Assembly (NCBI GenBank): GCA_019915135.1
Contig: JAHLMK010000003.1
Span: forward strand, 2,914,001 to 2,978,000
Source: Strobilurus pachycystidiatus
Taxonomy: Eukaryota > Basidiomycota > Agaricomycetes > Agaricales > Physalacriaceae
Direction of reading: 5' to 3'
DNA length: 64,000 nt
Positions 1 to 10,924 of this stretch are shown here, one piece after another. The notes beneath the pieces were generated by a model. That model was not told the origin of the DNA, searched no databases, and saw nothing but the letters and a program-made list of their open reading frames with translations. Position numbers and translations under genes: made by a program. Position 1 is the first letter of the stretch; every line of letters begins with the position of its first letter.

Positions 1-167
1 CCCCACCATACATCGAAGAGAACAGGATTATGTAGAGCAGAATGTTATCTCTTGACATACAAATATTGACAATCGACATGAGTGAGCGCAGCACTGACAG
101 CCTTCAATTGAGTTGAAGTTCAATTACATACTGGAGTCACCTGCACAGCCACCACCCCACTAACTGC

Positions 168-1262
168 TTGCTCATGACGGCCATCCAAGCTGTGTCCATC
201 CGGTCCTACCAGGAGCGTACAGACCCCAAGCCCCACACAGTCTACGAAATAGTCGTAGATGCGCGGATCCAGCCATGGTCCATGTGGCGGCGCTACTCAG
301 AATTTGACGATCTAAACACCGACCTCTTTGATACAACAGGCTCACCACCACCAGCCCCCCTTCCTCCCAAACACAAATTCTCCATCTTCCGCTCGCACAG
401 CGACCACAAAATACTAGAAGAACGACGCACTGGACTAGAGACCTATCTGCGTGCTATCGTCAGCTCAAAGGATGATAAATGGCGCGAATCCATACCCTTC
501 AAACAGTTCCTGGGGATACCCATCGGGAAGAGTCACCCCGCAGCTGCGAATGGCGGCCCCACGCGGTTCACCGTGATGACCTGGCTAGACGAGCACCGCG
601 ACATCCAATCGCGGTTGCGGGACGTCCGCGCAGACATCAACGCCCGCGAGGCATTCTCCAGCCAGGGCGACGTCAACTCCTCACACAAGTCTAACGTCGC
701 CGCGAAGCAGAAACTTGCCGGCGTCCTAGCCCGGATTGGGAATCTCGGCAATAGCTTGAAGGAGCTGGCGTTGGGTGGGATGATTGAGGGGGAGTTGCAG
801 CGGCGGACGGATATGGTGGCGAGGCTGCAGGACGACTGCGAGAAGCTGGGGAAGATGGTTACCGTCGCCCGGTTGACGTCGAGCCGTGTAGGCGAATCAT
901 CGGCTACGACGCCCATGACTGCCGCTGCGTCGACAGACCGCGAGGCCCTTCTCGGTTCGCAGGGGAACACATTCACCAGGGTCACACGAGTGTTTGGAGC
1001 ACCTGCGCCGCCTCAGGAAACTGAGGAGACTCGCCCGTTGGACAACCTCGGTCTTGTGGGTCACCAGCAGACGCTGATTGACCAACAAGACCAGCAGCTG
1101 TCGCAGTTGACGACAATACTGCAGCGCCAGCGGCAGTTGGGGACTGCCATTGGCGCAGAGATTGGCTATCAGAACGAGCTATTGGATGGGCTGTCTAATG
1201 ATGTGGATCGCGTTGGGGCACGCCTGGTGTCGACGAACAGGCAACTGCATCGAATTGGATGA
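168..1262 (+). CDS. VAM7: Vam7-like PX-domain Qc-SNARE
   Basis: Intronless gene of 364 residues. An N-terminal PX domain (about residues 5-118) carries the phosphoinositide-binding signature WRRYSEFDDL and the proline-rich PLPPKHKF loop. The last ~70 residues form a SNARE coiled coil with a Q-type zero layer in GYQNELLDGL. There is no C-terminal membrane anchor. PX plus Qc-SNARE without a TM segment is the Vam7 architecture: a soluble SNARE recruited by PI3P to the vacuole for homotypic fusion. The middle part is coiled-coil and charged. A second ATG two codons downstream (174) is an equally good start. Mammalian SNX/syntaxin-8-like proteins are the alternative reading; function in vacuole fusion is inferred from family membership. 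Confidence 0.85.
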   Translation: MLMTAIQAVSIRSYQERTDPKPHTVYEIVVDARIQPWSMWRRYSEFDDLNTDLFDTTGSPPPAPLPPKHKFSIFRSHSDHKILEERRTGLETYLRAIVSSKDDKWRESIPFKQFLGIPIGKSHPAAANGGPTRFTVMTWLDEHRDIQSRLRDVRADINAREAFSSQGDVNSSHKSNVAAKQKLAGVLARIGNLGNSLKELALGGMIEGELQRRTDMVARLQDDCEKLGKMVTVARLTSSRVGESSATTPMTAAASTDREALLGSQGNTFTRVTRVFGAPAPPQETEETRPLDNLGLVGHQQTLIDQQDQQLSQLTTILQRQRQLGTAIGAEIGYQNELLDGLSNDVDRVGARLVSTNRQLHRIG

Positions 1263-1452
1263 TTGACATACCTATACCTTTCGACTTTTCTTATGACTTT
1301 ATGACTACTACCCTCCAGATTTGGGATCCGTTTGTATTCACATATCACATACGCAATATGATCATGTAGCTGAGTATGTACCGTATGTATTATGCAGAAG
1401 TAAGTGTGAGAGTAGCGGGCGGTAAATGTAAGTCTAGAATGCATGATGTGAT

Positions 1453-2628
1453 TTAGTCCTTGGCCAAGAATTTTCCAACACCCTGGTAGAAGGTTAAAAA
1501 AGGTCGCAAGAGGAAGAAGGAGCACACACCTCAAAGCAAGCAATCATGATACCGCAAGCCGGTGCTATTTTCGCCATGCGTGGTACCATCCCGGCAAACA
1601 GAGCCGACGATCCTTCAACCCGGATAATCTCTCTTATGAGCCCGATGGTCGATGCCGGACCACCACGACTCGCGGGAGACGACATGACTAAAGCCTGCCG
1701 TCGAGTTTTTAAAACATCCATGGGAGACGTCATCAATGCCGATGCGGTCCCGCTGGTTGCGCCACAGAGAAATGCGATCCATGCGCCATCGTAGCCGTTC
1801 CGAGCAAACTTCTTCTTGAGCGACTCGTAACTGAGCCAGTAGAAACCCGAAAAAGGCACGTCTCTCCATAGTGTTGGACCGAGACCTCGCCATAGGCAAC
1901 GTACACCATTCTCACGGACCATACCGCGAACAGATGTCAAGACTGAGCGTAACGTGTGTGGATTATCCGCAGATAGTGGTGTTGATTGGAGGTTCGTCCG
2001 TATCAGTTCGAGGGGAGATGCTATGGTGGTTATTGAGCTTCGAGCGAGTATACCGGCAGTGAGAGGGATCATGCTTTCGGAGGGAAGTATTGGGGGAAGG
2101 ACGACGTTGAGGAGGTGGTCATAAGTGAGCATGTATGCAGTGGAAGACGGTACGCCGATAACCCTACGAGAAAGCGGTAAGGATTCCGATTCACCCGAAA
2201 AGACCATGTGTGCTCACAGTGTTGTGCCTGAGCCTTTCCAGAGTCCACGAAGGCCTTCAGCTCTCCAAACATGCCTCACAGCGTCGTAGAAGCCGTTGAC
2301 TCGTTCGGCACGGAAGACGCCATGGTCCCAGACGCAGACGAGCTCTTCCTGGATCACAGGTCGGGCCAGGGATGACATGCTCCTTACGCATTGCTTCGTG
2401 GGAGCCTGGCAGCATGAGCCTGCTGGTGGTTTTGGGAACAGAAGAGGAGACGGAGCTGGGCGCTGTGTCTGTAAGCGCGTCTTGACTACATCGAACGGAG
2501 TCACTGTAAGATATGAGCAAGTATTCAAACAAAGTCAGAAAGAGCTACACACTCGTCAGCGCCGTCATGGTCGAGCCCGTTGCTGCGGCGACGAGCTTCG
2601 CCTGGCGCTTTTCCAAGCCATTCTTCAT
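1453..2628 (-). CDS. MTM1: Mitochondrial carrier, MTM1/SLC25A39-40 type
   Basis: Inner-membrane solute carrier with three mitochondrial carrier repeats, each with its Px(D/E)xx(K/R) signature: PFDVVKTRLQTQ, PLELIRTNLQS and PMDVLKTRRQA. The first loop has a long Cys-containing insert (CCQAP...CVWDHG), and the second repeat has a STAYMLTYDHLL stretch; both are typical of the MTM1/SLC25A39/40 branch, linked to mitochondrial glutathione import and to manganese/iron handling for SOD2. The start at 2628 gives a short N-terminus (MKNGLEKRQAKLVAAATGS) ending at an intron. The last exon encodes GVGKFLAKD and stops at 1453. At least three introns. It converges on the Vam7-like gene and diverges from eIF4E 218 bp away. 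Confidence 0.85.
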
Positions 2629-2846
2629 GTGGATGATGGCGGCGGAAGGGAAAGAAACTTGGAGCTCCTAATGATTCACCTATTCTGATCTAATCAGACA
2701 AGCGATGCCGAAATGCCGGCGAGCCCAGCCACCAAACAGGTGACAAGCCCAGCAACTCTTTCAAAAACTTCCAAGTCCCCCGTCTCCCAGCCTTTCCCCC
2801 GTCTCCGCTCAGAAGTGTTGATCACGAACCGGGCAACATATTCTGC

Positions 2847-3932
2847 ATGGCATCTACCCTCTCTGGACCCTCCCTAATGGCATCAAAAGCCGCGGTTGCT
2901 GCAGCCTTGACTGATCAGGCGGAGTCAAAGCAATCCCTGGAACCTGGCGAGATTCAAGAGGTCGACATGCAGGCTCAGGCGGACGGCATTCGCACTGTCT
3001 TCAGCGACCCCACAAATTTCAACGTCAAGGTCAGTTTTGCCCGCACAAGCAGACGACCTGCTCTCACGCGTCGTGCTCACTCAGCATCCCCTTTACTCTG
3101 CCTGGACGCTTTGGTTCGACTCTCCTGCTACCAAAGGCCGCAATCTGCCTCAGACTCCCATGTCTGCCTTCCCTCCAACTCCTGCGCCTCAAACACCTGG
3201 AGTCGCTGCCGCACAGGGCTGGATGGAAGATATCAAACGAGTGATCAGCTTCGATAGTGTTGAAGAATTTTGGGGGTAGGATCCCAGTCGCTCGGTCTTC
3301 GGGCGCTCGCTGATGATTTCCAGGCTGTATAACAACATTATCTCGCCATCTCAGCTCCCCCAGAAAGCCAACTACTACCTTTTCAAGGTGCGTTCTGGAT
3401 TGATCTTTGTCGTGACATCTACTGATCGTTGCTACAGGAAGGGATTATTCCGGCCTGGGAAGACGAAGCCAACAAAAATGGCGGAAAATGGAGTATTCAG
3501 TTACCGAGGGACAAAAATCGGCAACAGGTGGACAAGATGTGGCTCTATACCGTAAGTTGACTAATATCTTCGAGCCTTACTCTTACTGACTTTACGCCAC
3601 AGATGCTCGCTGCTATCGGAGAGACGTTTGATCCTCTGCTGACAGCCGCTGCTGCTGAAGGTGGAACGCCACCTAGTTCCCTGATAACGGGTGTCATTGT
3701 GTCTATACGACCACAGTTCTACCGCATTTCAATATGGACCCGTCTCGCGCCCAACCCTGCTGAGGATGATGGTCTGAAGGAGAGGATCGAAGGCATTGGG
3801 AAGCATTTCAAGACGAGCGTTCTTGGCTACCAAGAGGCGCAGAGGTTGCAAGGACCACTGGCGACCGAAGTAGAGTTCATGTCACACAAAGACGCGGAGC
3901 GGAAGGGAAAATCAAAGAAGCTGATTATTTGA
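2847..3932 (+). CDS. eIF4E: Eukaryotic translation initiation factor 4E
   Basis: mRNA 5'-cap-binding protein of the eIF4F complex. Spliced exons give the eIF4E fold: HPLYSAWTLWFDSP, then EEFWGLYNNI (cap-stacking and eIF4G-contact tryptophans), ANYYLFKEGIIPAWEDEAN (cap-contacting Trp-Glu) and GGKWSIQLPRDKN. The C-terminal exon contains GVIVSIRPQFYRISIWTR and ends in a Lys-rich tail. About five exons separated by introns of 40-55 bp. An N-terminal acidic leader of about 60 residues precedes the fold. All cap-binding tryptophans that I can place are present, so this looks functional. Confidence 0.93.
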
Positions 3933-4083
3933 AGCCTCTTAGCGTAGTCCTGTATGATTTGCATATCTTATTCCACATATATCAATCGGCGTTAGTTGAC
4001 GTTGAACAGACGTTGAATGCGCAGTGTTGCACCGGAGCAAGGTGAGGAACCGCCACGAGGCAATGATGCAGTGCTTCCCGCAG

Positions 4084-4102
4084 TGACGTCGTTGCTATAA
4101 AG
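4084..4102 (+). promoter_or_regulatory. CRE-like site and TATA box upstream of Pil1
   Basis: TGACGTC at 4084-4090 matches the core of a CRE/ATF-type bZIP site, and TATAAAG follows at 4096-4102, 39 bp before the Pil1 ATG at 4141. The spacing suits a core promoter. Binding is inferred from the motif only. Confidence 0.45.
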
Positions 4103-4140
4103 CTTGGCTCTTGGAGGCTTTCAACTCAACTCAAACCACC

Positions 4141-5954
4141 ATGCCAGGATTCCTTTCCTCCATTGCAGACAAGGCGCAAAGCGCTTTGAACGCGTCTCCT
4201 CTTGCCTCTCACCTCCCGGGCAACCGTGCAAGCAGTCCCGATGGTGCAGCTCAACCCTCCGCCAACGACGCTGCAGGCGGCGGCGGTCTCGCTGGCAAGT
4301 CACACGCCTTCGAGGCTATCCAGTACCAGCTCCGTGCATTTGGACAACAATACAGGTAGATCCCCTTCAATCGGCTCAATCCACTAGATTGCTCATGATG
4401 CTTATAGCTCCACAACGCCTGTCCAGAAGATCATCACAAGCGAGAAAGGAGTGGCAATTGACTTTGACAGTATCTCAAGAGACGCTAAATCTCAGAGTAA
4501 GGAACTCTACACATGGGGCCAGGGAGAGCTCGATGATCTCAAAGATGGTACGTATTCTCCCCGGACTATGACGATGTTCACTAAACTGCTTTATAGTGAC
4601 TGATCGCTTAGCATACCTCAACTTTGTGCAAGGATCTCTAGCGAGCTCACTTGCGGTGAAATTGGATGCTGCTCGCGCTCCCTTAAAGCTTCTCCGTGAT
4701 GCCGAAACTGCTCTCACCCCACGCCGAAACATCCGTATCGCTTTCCAGACCCAGATCGCCCGCATCGAACACGACAATGCGAAGGGCAATGAGAAGAAGC
4801 TTTCAGAACTTAAAGACCAGCTTCGCAAGGCCGAACTTGACGATCAGCCTCAAGAAAGAGAGGTTGATCTCTTGAAGAGGAAGGCTATTCGTGAAAGCGA
4901 ACAGATGAAGTGGGATGCTATCCGTGAGGTGAGATTTTGCCTTCCATCACTTGAAACATATCAGCTCACTCTTATACAGTACGGTGAGAAGTTGGTGCTA
5001 TTGTCACAAGCCGCAAGCCCGGTCATTGCTGTGCTTCCTACACTTCCTCCAACTCCAGAGGCCCCGTACACTGGTGCTCAAGCGACGGGCGCCGCTCGGG
5101 CTTCTCTTCAACGTGCACTTGACAACTACAAGACGGGTCACATCAACCTGCCGCCTCAGGTTGCTGGCTCAGATCTCAGTCGCTCGGATACGCGTAGTTT
5201 CGGGGAGAGTCATGCCAGTGAATTGTCCCGAATGTCATCGGATGCATCCGATCTCACGACTGCCGTCCACCCAAGTATCCCTTTGACTCCGCCTGCCGAG
5301 GAGAAGGGCCCGGTGCATGTGCCCGAGGCAACATTTGCGGCTCCTTCTGGTCCTCCCCCTGGCCGTACCGCCACAAGCCCGCCGCCAGTTGCTACCTCTC
5401 CCCCCATCCAGAGTCAAACCCCTCCCATCAACCCATCGAACCTCAACCTATCACCAGCCCCGATCCCTATCGCTGAAGAGCACCACTCCGAAAGTGCTGT
5501 GTCGACATCAGTGACGAGCCCCATTGCCTCCCCAGACCCACAGAGTGGTACTGGTACGCTTCCGCCTATCACCCCCACGATTGCCGAGACGGGAGTGCCC
5601 GTGGCTGCCAGTCCAGAGGGCCCTGGCCCCGCAAGTGGCTCGCTCCGTGACATCAGAGCGGCATCGGAGGATGCTGGACCTCGCAGCGAAGGACGTCCTG
5701 GCGCCGAGGCCCCTGCGAACAGCTTCGGCTCGCCGCAATTCGAATCCGCAGAAGATGAGAAGAGACGTCTAGCTGCGGCGTACTCGCAGGCATACCAGCC
5801 TGGTACTGGGACCGGTCAGCAGAGCGCAGAAGATGAGAAGAAGAGGCTGGAAAGGGAAGAGAGGGAAAGGCTGTTCCGAGGACCAAGCACCAGTCGCCGG
5901 GATGATGGACCCAAGGATGGCGACGAGGAGCTTCCTCCCTATCAAGACATCTAA
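4141..5954 (+). CDS. PIL1: Eisosome core component Pil1/Lsp1 family (BAR domain)
   Basis: Plasma-membrane BAR-domain protein that scaffolds eisosomes (MCC furrows). After splicing four exons, residues ~60-280 match the Pil1 family: AFEAIQYQLRAFGQQY, a segment beginning ELYTWGQGELDDLKDVTDRL, and NFVQGSLASSL followed by a helical region ending QMKWDAIREYGEKL. The protein is much longer than yeast Pil1 (339 residues): a proline/serine-rich C-terminal tail of over 250 residues follows. It includes two copies of a SAEDEK(R/K)(R/K)L motif near the end. Introns lie at about 4355-4407, 4548-4595 and 4930-4979. Start at 4141 follows a TATA/CRE-like promoter. No frame break seen. Confidence 0.9.
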
Positions 5955-6968
5955 TTGTCTGCTTCGTGATTGACCAAAAGGTCGAGGATTTTGTACTTTT
6001 ACCTGTAACATCTATACTACCCATGCTTGTATATCTCGGATTGTCCCAACTAGCATCATTTTCGCACATCGTATGCATATGGTGCCTACAGCTGAGCAAT
6101 CATCTGGTTTCCTTCGACGGGTTGTCTTACGTAGCATGGTCATGGAATAGCTTCCCAACGAGCTCAGCGAGCAAGAATTGTATCATGCCCCGAGCTATGG
6201 AGATAGTCATCAATGCACTCTAGTACAGTGTGCCATTTTGTCCGCCGCTGATCTATGCAATTGACTTGTGGGGTGAGTTGCCAGCATCTCGAGAGCCTCT
6301 GTTGCGCCCCGAGGATATTTCGGAATCCAGTTTAGCTTCAAGCTCACAACTGAATACCGATTAATGTGTCCCCATCTGCACAGTAGGGTGTGGTCTGAAA
6401 TGTCACGACTTCGCGACGTATCTGTCAAGGACCTATAGAAGCCTACAAGAAGCTAACCGGAATGGGATTTCCATCGCCACAGCCTAGAGCCCAGTTAGAC
6501 CTTATGCAGGCTGCCGACTCACGCTTTGACATTATAGCGGCGTCGGTGGATACACAACTCCGTAGCGAATGCCTCCCGAGTAGTCTTGGATTTCAGAGCA
6601 TCAAATCTCAATGAAGAAGGTTAGCGGGCTTGTAAGAATAGAGGATCATCGAAGCAAGTTGTCTCTCCGCTCACCGAGGTATCTGAATGGGTGGGTGTCT
6701 TCCGGTTGGGAGGGCAAAGGTAACATAACGAGGTTGAGACTGATCTTCAGTTTGTTGAAGAGTGCGACGATTGACCATTTTCATTTGAGTTCAACAAGCG
6801 ATTGCGGGACACGTCAGGAAAGTATGTAGGTACGTACAGAAGAAGATGGAGAGACTGGCAAGACTAGCGTATAGTATGTACAAATTCAGACGTGGGGTTG
6901 AGTAGTAGCGTATATATAGCTGAGAGCATTTCGAAAGCAGTTCAGGACTCGAGAGATATTAAGTAAAG
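5955..6968. other. Convergent intergenic region, about 1 kb
   Basis: Lies between the 3' ends of Pil1 and the downstream minus-strand gene. Only short unsupported open frames occur (longest about 70 residues) with no recognisable domain and no codon pattern like the neighbours. I see no tRNA, repeat or transposon remnant. Probably two 3' UTRs and spacer. Confidence 0.5.
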
Positions 6969-8232
6969 TCAGTTATTATAAGTGTGAGTGTATGATACTT
7001 CAGTTTCCTGGTGGGTGGCGTTTTCCTGTAACTGTCGGAGAGCGTCGGCGGTCGCCTCTTCTTTGACAAGGTTGTCGCGCAGTGACAAGAACTGCAGTGG
7101 ATGTTTCAGACGTGGAAAAAAGTGTTAACAACCGGTGAAATCATACCCTTTGCTCCTCTTCTACACGTCGCTTGTTCAGTTTGCGTGTCGTGTTCTCCAT
7201 GTGTACAAGCAGAGTCTATGTAAAGGCCTATCAGGCTGTCAGGATTCAGAGATAATTACATTGATACGCACCCTGATGGATCGACTGCTGAGGCCACGAT
7301 AATTCGACACGCGTTCTAGTGGAACGGGCTGCGCGCCAACCAGCTCCAACTGGTCGTGGAGATATACGACGTAGTGCTCGAGGCATTCGAGATAATGCCT
7401 TTTCTTTTCGTGCGACGAGATGGTGTCCCTGAAAATAAATGAGCCGTAGCCAATACCAACAGAAAATAAGTATACTGACGGATCAGTGGGAAGGAAACCG
7501 ATGCTCTTGGCCATCTCCCGGCGGCGGGCCTTGCGAGCCGACTCGGTCTTGTCAGTCGTAGGATAGGCGCGAGATCCCGAAATAGATCCTGTCGGCGAAG
7601 ACTGCGTCGAAGACGACTGTTTGGGCGAGGATTGACCGGAAGTCTCGGGAGCTTGAGATGAGTTACTCAGGAGCTCGCTTGGCGTCGGAAAGGTGAGCAA
7701 AGGCTTGGAGCTACTCTGAGAGGCACAGTGTGGCAAAGACTGGTCTGGTGGGGAAGTTGGAAGAGGTGCCGCCACAGACTGCGTTGAGTGAGGGAACGGA
7801 GGTGAAGGCCGTGCATAATCATAATGCAGAGCTACTACTGGGTCGTCCGGCTGATAGAAAGCTTGAGTATCGACGGACAGAATACCAGATTGGTGCGGCA
7901 ACGGAACAGGTGCATGGAGTGGGATACTAGCGCCATGGAAATTCTGCAATCCCGGGCCATCTGGAGTGACTTCAAAGCTCGAGTGAGGCGGTGGCGTCGA
8001 CGACCGCCAGTCATATGCATAGGCCTGGTAGCCCTGCGGCTGGGCGGGGGTAGTGTACGGTGAAGAATTAGTCTCGGGCGGATAGGCATAGTAATACGTC
8101 TGGGGACCCTTGAGAGTTTCCGGGGAGTAGACCTAACGATAGAACAAGGGAAAAGGGTACGTTTAGCCGACGAGTTCTCGTGAAAAGAAGGAGAAAACCT
8201 ACGGCTTGCGCAGAGTACGACGAGAACGACAT
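6969..8232 (-). CDS. Unnamed basic/coiled-coil protein A, putative transcription regulator
   Basis: I do not recognise a named family. Five exons give about 340 residues. The start at 8232 (MSFSSYSAQA) is followed by a Tyr/Pro/Ser-rich, probably disordered N-terminal half. A basic segment KARRREMAKSIGFLPTDP then leads into a helical segment that begins SSHEKKRHYLECLEHYVVYL and continues LHDQLELVG, with leucine-type heptads. A conserved-looking GLSSRSIRTLLVHMENTTRK follows and then a charged C-terminal coiled coil. Basic region plus zipper-like helix suggests DNA binding, but the canonical bZIP Asn and Arg residues and a homeodomain WF-N-R motif are absent. The divergent gene at 9327 shares the same core (RR-x-Y-LxxLE, LHxQL, PVxxE, GLxS), so the two are related. 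Confidence 0.65.
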
Positions 8233-9326
8233 GGGTAATACGACAGGGAAGGTGAAAGCACAAGACAGAGAACGAATGCTTGGGTAGACTTGATATAGAG
8301 ACACGGGAGCGGATGCCAAGCGTGGAGGAAAGGACGAAATAAAGACGGGCCAGGTCGATTTGGTACGGATACAAGAGAAATCGATGCAGGGACGGTCAAA
8401 ACATCACTTGGGGGCGACGTCGATCGAAAGGAACTCTTCTCTGCCAGAACCGGAAACGCGGTAGGTGGATTGCCATTGCAAGCGGCCAGAAGGCGAATGA
8501 ATACGTTCCTAATCTGTATTTTTTGATAAATTTCGCAATTAACCTTGGCCACAGTGTTCTAGGAACTGATAGGGCGTTTTCGGCTGCCACTGGGCCACGA
8601 GATCCCAGACAGCACCCATGGCCAGATGGAGCAAGATTCTGTCCAGAGAACACAGACGCTTGGAGTGGATGGAGGTTGTACAGAGTGAACCCTGAGACTG
8701 ACGTTTTGATCGAGAAACCACACAAGAGATTATTATCCTTGACTTCACGCGTGTACTCACGCAAGCACCACAGAGAAAAGAAAATGTACGCGTTTATACG
8801 ACAACCCAGCGGGAGTCATATTTTTAAAGCGGGTGGAAGCTCAGCTGGGCGGGGCTGTCAGTGGATATCCAGATGGTCCGGTTAGTGCGGTTCAGAATCG
8901 TATTGGACACAAGAAGGGACCCAGAGAAGGCCGTCGAGCCCTACGAGCGCGTCATCTGCATCGCCACCGCGACCGTCCCAATGGCTGCAACACACAAAAG
9001 TGTATCGAACTTGAGCTGATCTTGGTCAAGGTTTGACTCCCACCCTCGTCAACCTGACCCTGTGCATGTTACTTACCTTTTGCGAGTCGGCGATAACCAC
9101 AGACGCGTCTCCCACAGACCCCGGGATTGCGGCCAACTCCAGGTGGCTCCGGTCATCTGCCTTCTCGACAGGTCTTCCCATCGACCTCCAAATAGCGCAA
9201 TTAATCAGAGTTCTTGCTAATACGTACGAATTAACTGTCTCTGTCATTATAAGGGCTCCTAGGTTTCCTGCGCCGCGACACATCTCGTCTCTCTGCCCAT
9301 AGGAATTCCGTCACAATCTCCACTGT
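8233..9326. promoter_or_regulatory. Shared 1.1-kb divergent intergenic region of proteins A and B
   Basis: Separates the start codons of two related, divergently transcribed genes, so it probably holds both promoters and 5' UTRs. Open frames inside it (for example 8523-8885) have no recognisable domain. An A/T-rich stretch lies around 8817-8826. No specific operator could be identified. Confidence 0.4.
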
Positions 9327-10056
9327 ATGTCTTCACAGAGCTCTCCGGTCTCCGAATGCTCCTCTGGCATCTCTCTGCCTGAGATTCCACCTCTTCTGGG
9401 TTATCCGTCAGACGACCACACTCTCGAATGCAAGAAACCCTCTGGTGGCGCTGGTCAACCACCTATAGTCCATCCGTACGCGCGCCTCTATGCCAAAAAC
9501 CACGATGGCAAGCGTCGCAAAATCTGGAATCACGCGTTGGAAAAATCGCTATTCAACACGTATGAATTGTATGTCCACTTCTTCCTGGTCTCCGACTGTC
9601 AGTGTCAGGTTCTTATTAGCCTAGGTCCACTCTTGGGGCTCCTCATCGCCGCACGATCTATATGGCAAGTCTCGAAGCACACGTCGATCGCCTTCACACG
9701 CAGCTCCTCAGGTTGGTCGGCTCTTTCCACTGGTTTCTTCTTCGTACTGAATCACGCGTTCCTCAAGTCTCGGTTATTGGCCTGTCGCCTTCGAAGACCT
9801 CGAACCGTTCAAAGGTCTCAACTCCAAAACTGCAAAGGTACAGTTTCATTCTACTCAAATGCAACGGTACAGCATCTAATCCATGAACAGAGTATGGTGT
9901 CGGGCCTCCAGCACGACACCTCCATGGCGAATCTCCAGCTGCTGGAACTTGAGCGCGCGGTAGGTCATTTGATCTGGCCCTAACTTGGAGACTTATCAAC
10001 ATGTACAGAATGGGAAACTTAAGCGACGAATTGAGGCGGCTCAGATCACGCAGTAG
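9327..10056 (+). CDS. Unnamed basic/coiled-coil protein B, relative of protein A
   Basis: About 170 residues from five or more exons; not assignable to a named family. An N-terminal Ser/Pro segment precedes a basic motif (GKRRKIWNHALEKSLF). A helix then starts APHRRTIYMASLEAHVDRLH and continues HTQLLSLGYWPVAFEDLEPF, followed by KGLNSKTAK, a Met/Gln helix (SMVSGLQHDTSMANLQ) and a short basic end (NGKLKRRIEAAQITQ). Aligning the basic motif, the LE-xx-V-xx-LH-x-QL helix, the PVxxE turn and GL(N/S)S with protein A shows that both belong to one family; B lacks most of A's N-terminal extension. A nuclear DNA-binding role is a guess from the basic-helix layout. Introns include 9570-9626 and the one before the last exon at about 9961-10008. 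Confidence 0.62.
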
Positions 10057-10924
10057 TACTCTAGAAACACCGAAAGATAGGGTAGATTGTGTATGTAAGG
10101 CAGCGAATCCGAGGGTGACCTTGAACTGAAAGCAATGTGGCGTACCTTTCCGCGAGACAGTTATCCTTGCCTGTAACTTTCTAAATGCAGCAAATCCTAA
10201 CGGAACAATGCCCATGGCACTCATACGTACATGACTTTTGCCGCCGCTCGACAAGGTCGACAGTCTCCGCTTACATCCGCTTTTGAGAAGGCCCTCCGTG
10301 TCATGTGTAGCTACGCCCTAACACGGCTCAACGTTCCGATTAAGCAAAGCAAGAACGACGAAAAGGTATACAAGACTTGTCAGCAATTCAGTCCTTCCCG
10401 CGAGAGTAGTGATTTGGAGTTAGCGCAGTTATGCTCCGAGTAGGGCCACCGATTTTTGTATTGAGTCTGCACAGATTATCGTAACACATCATGAATTCGA
10501 ACGGCGACCTACTTCTGTCTACACAAAGCATTAGCAGATGAAAATGTCCCAACCTCCACATGACATGATCTGTGACCATGTCAGACTCATGAACGCGAGC
10601 GTCGAATTTAGTGCGTCGACAAGGTGGCGCAGTATTCGATTGCAGGCTGAGAAAACCATTCATGAGACCAGACGTTCATTCACACGCGGAGACAGAACAC
10701 AGCGGTTTCTCATGTTCCTCGATATCGCGCGAGGTGAAAGTGAATAGATCAGGGCAGGGATCTGAGGAAGAACATGAGGCGAAACGGGACACAGTGAACG
10801 ACCGGACGACCAAAAAAGACAAGGACGTCACATGATATTCATGAACTGGGGACTCATGCCATAACGCCCAAAGTACTTCTATTAAAGCTCTTCATCAGTA
10901 TATAATAAATCAGTGCGGAGTGGA
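10057..10924. other. Convergent intergenic region, about 870 bp
   Basis: Between the 3' ends of protein B and SPF30. Only short, unsupported open frames; nothing recognisable as an RNA gene, repeat or mobile element. Confidence 0.5.

Noticed and set aside
8523..8885. 120-residue open frame in the A/B intergenic region
   Set aside because: No domain, overlaps other-frame opens, no splice or start context.
9026..9060. Sequence resembling a tRNA T-arm (GGTTTGACTCCCACC)
   Set aside because: No matching acceptor, D-arm or anticodon stem could be found around it.
6969..10056. Mating-type HD1/HD2 homeodomain pair
   Set aside because: The divergent layout is suggestive, but no WFxNxR homeodomain motif is present, and the usual MIP neighbour is absent.
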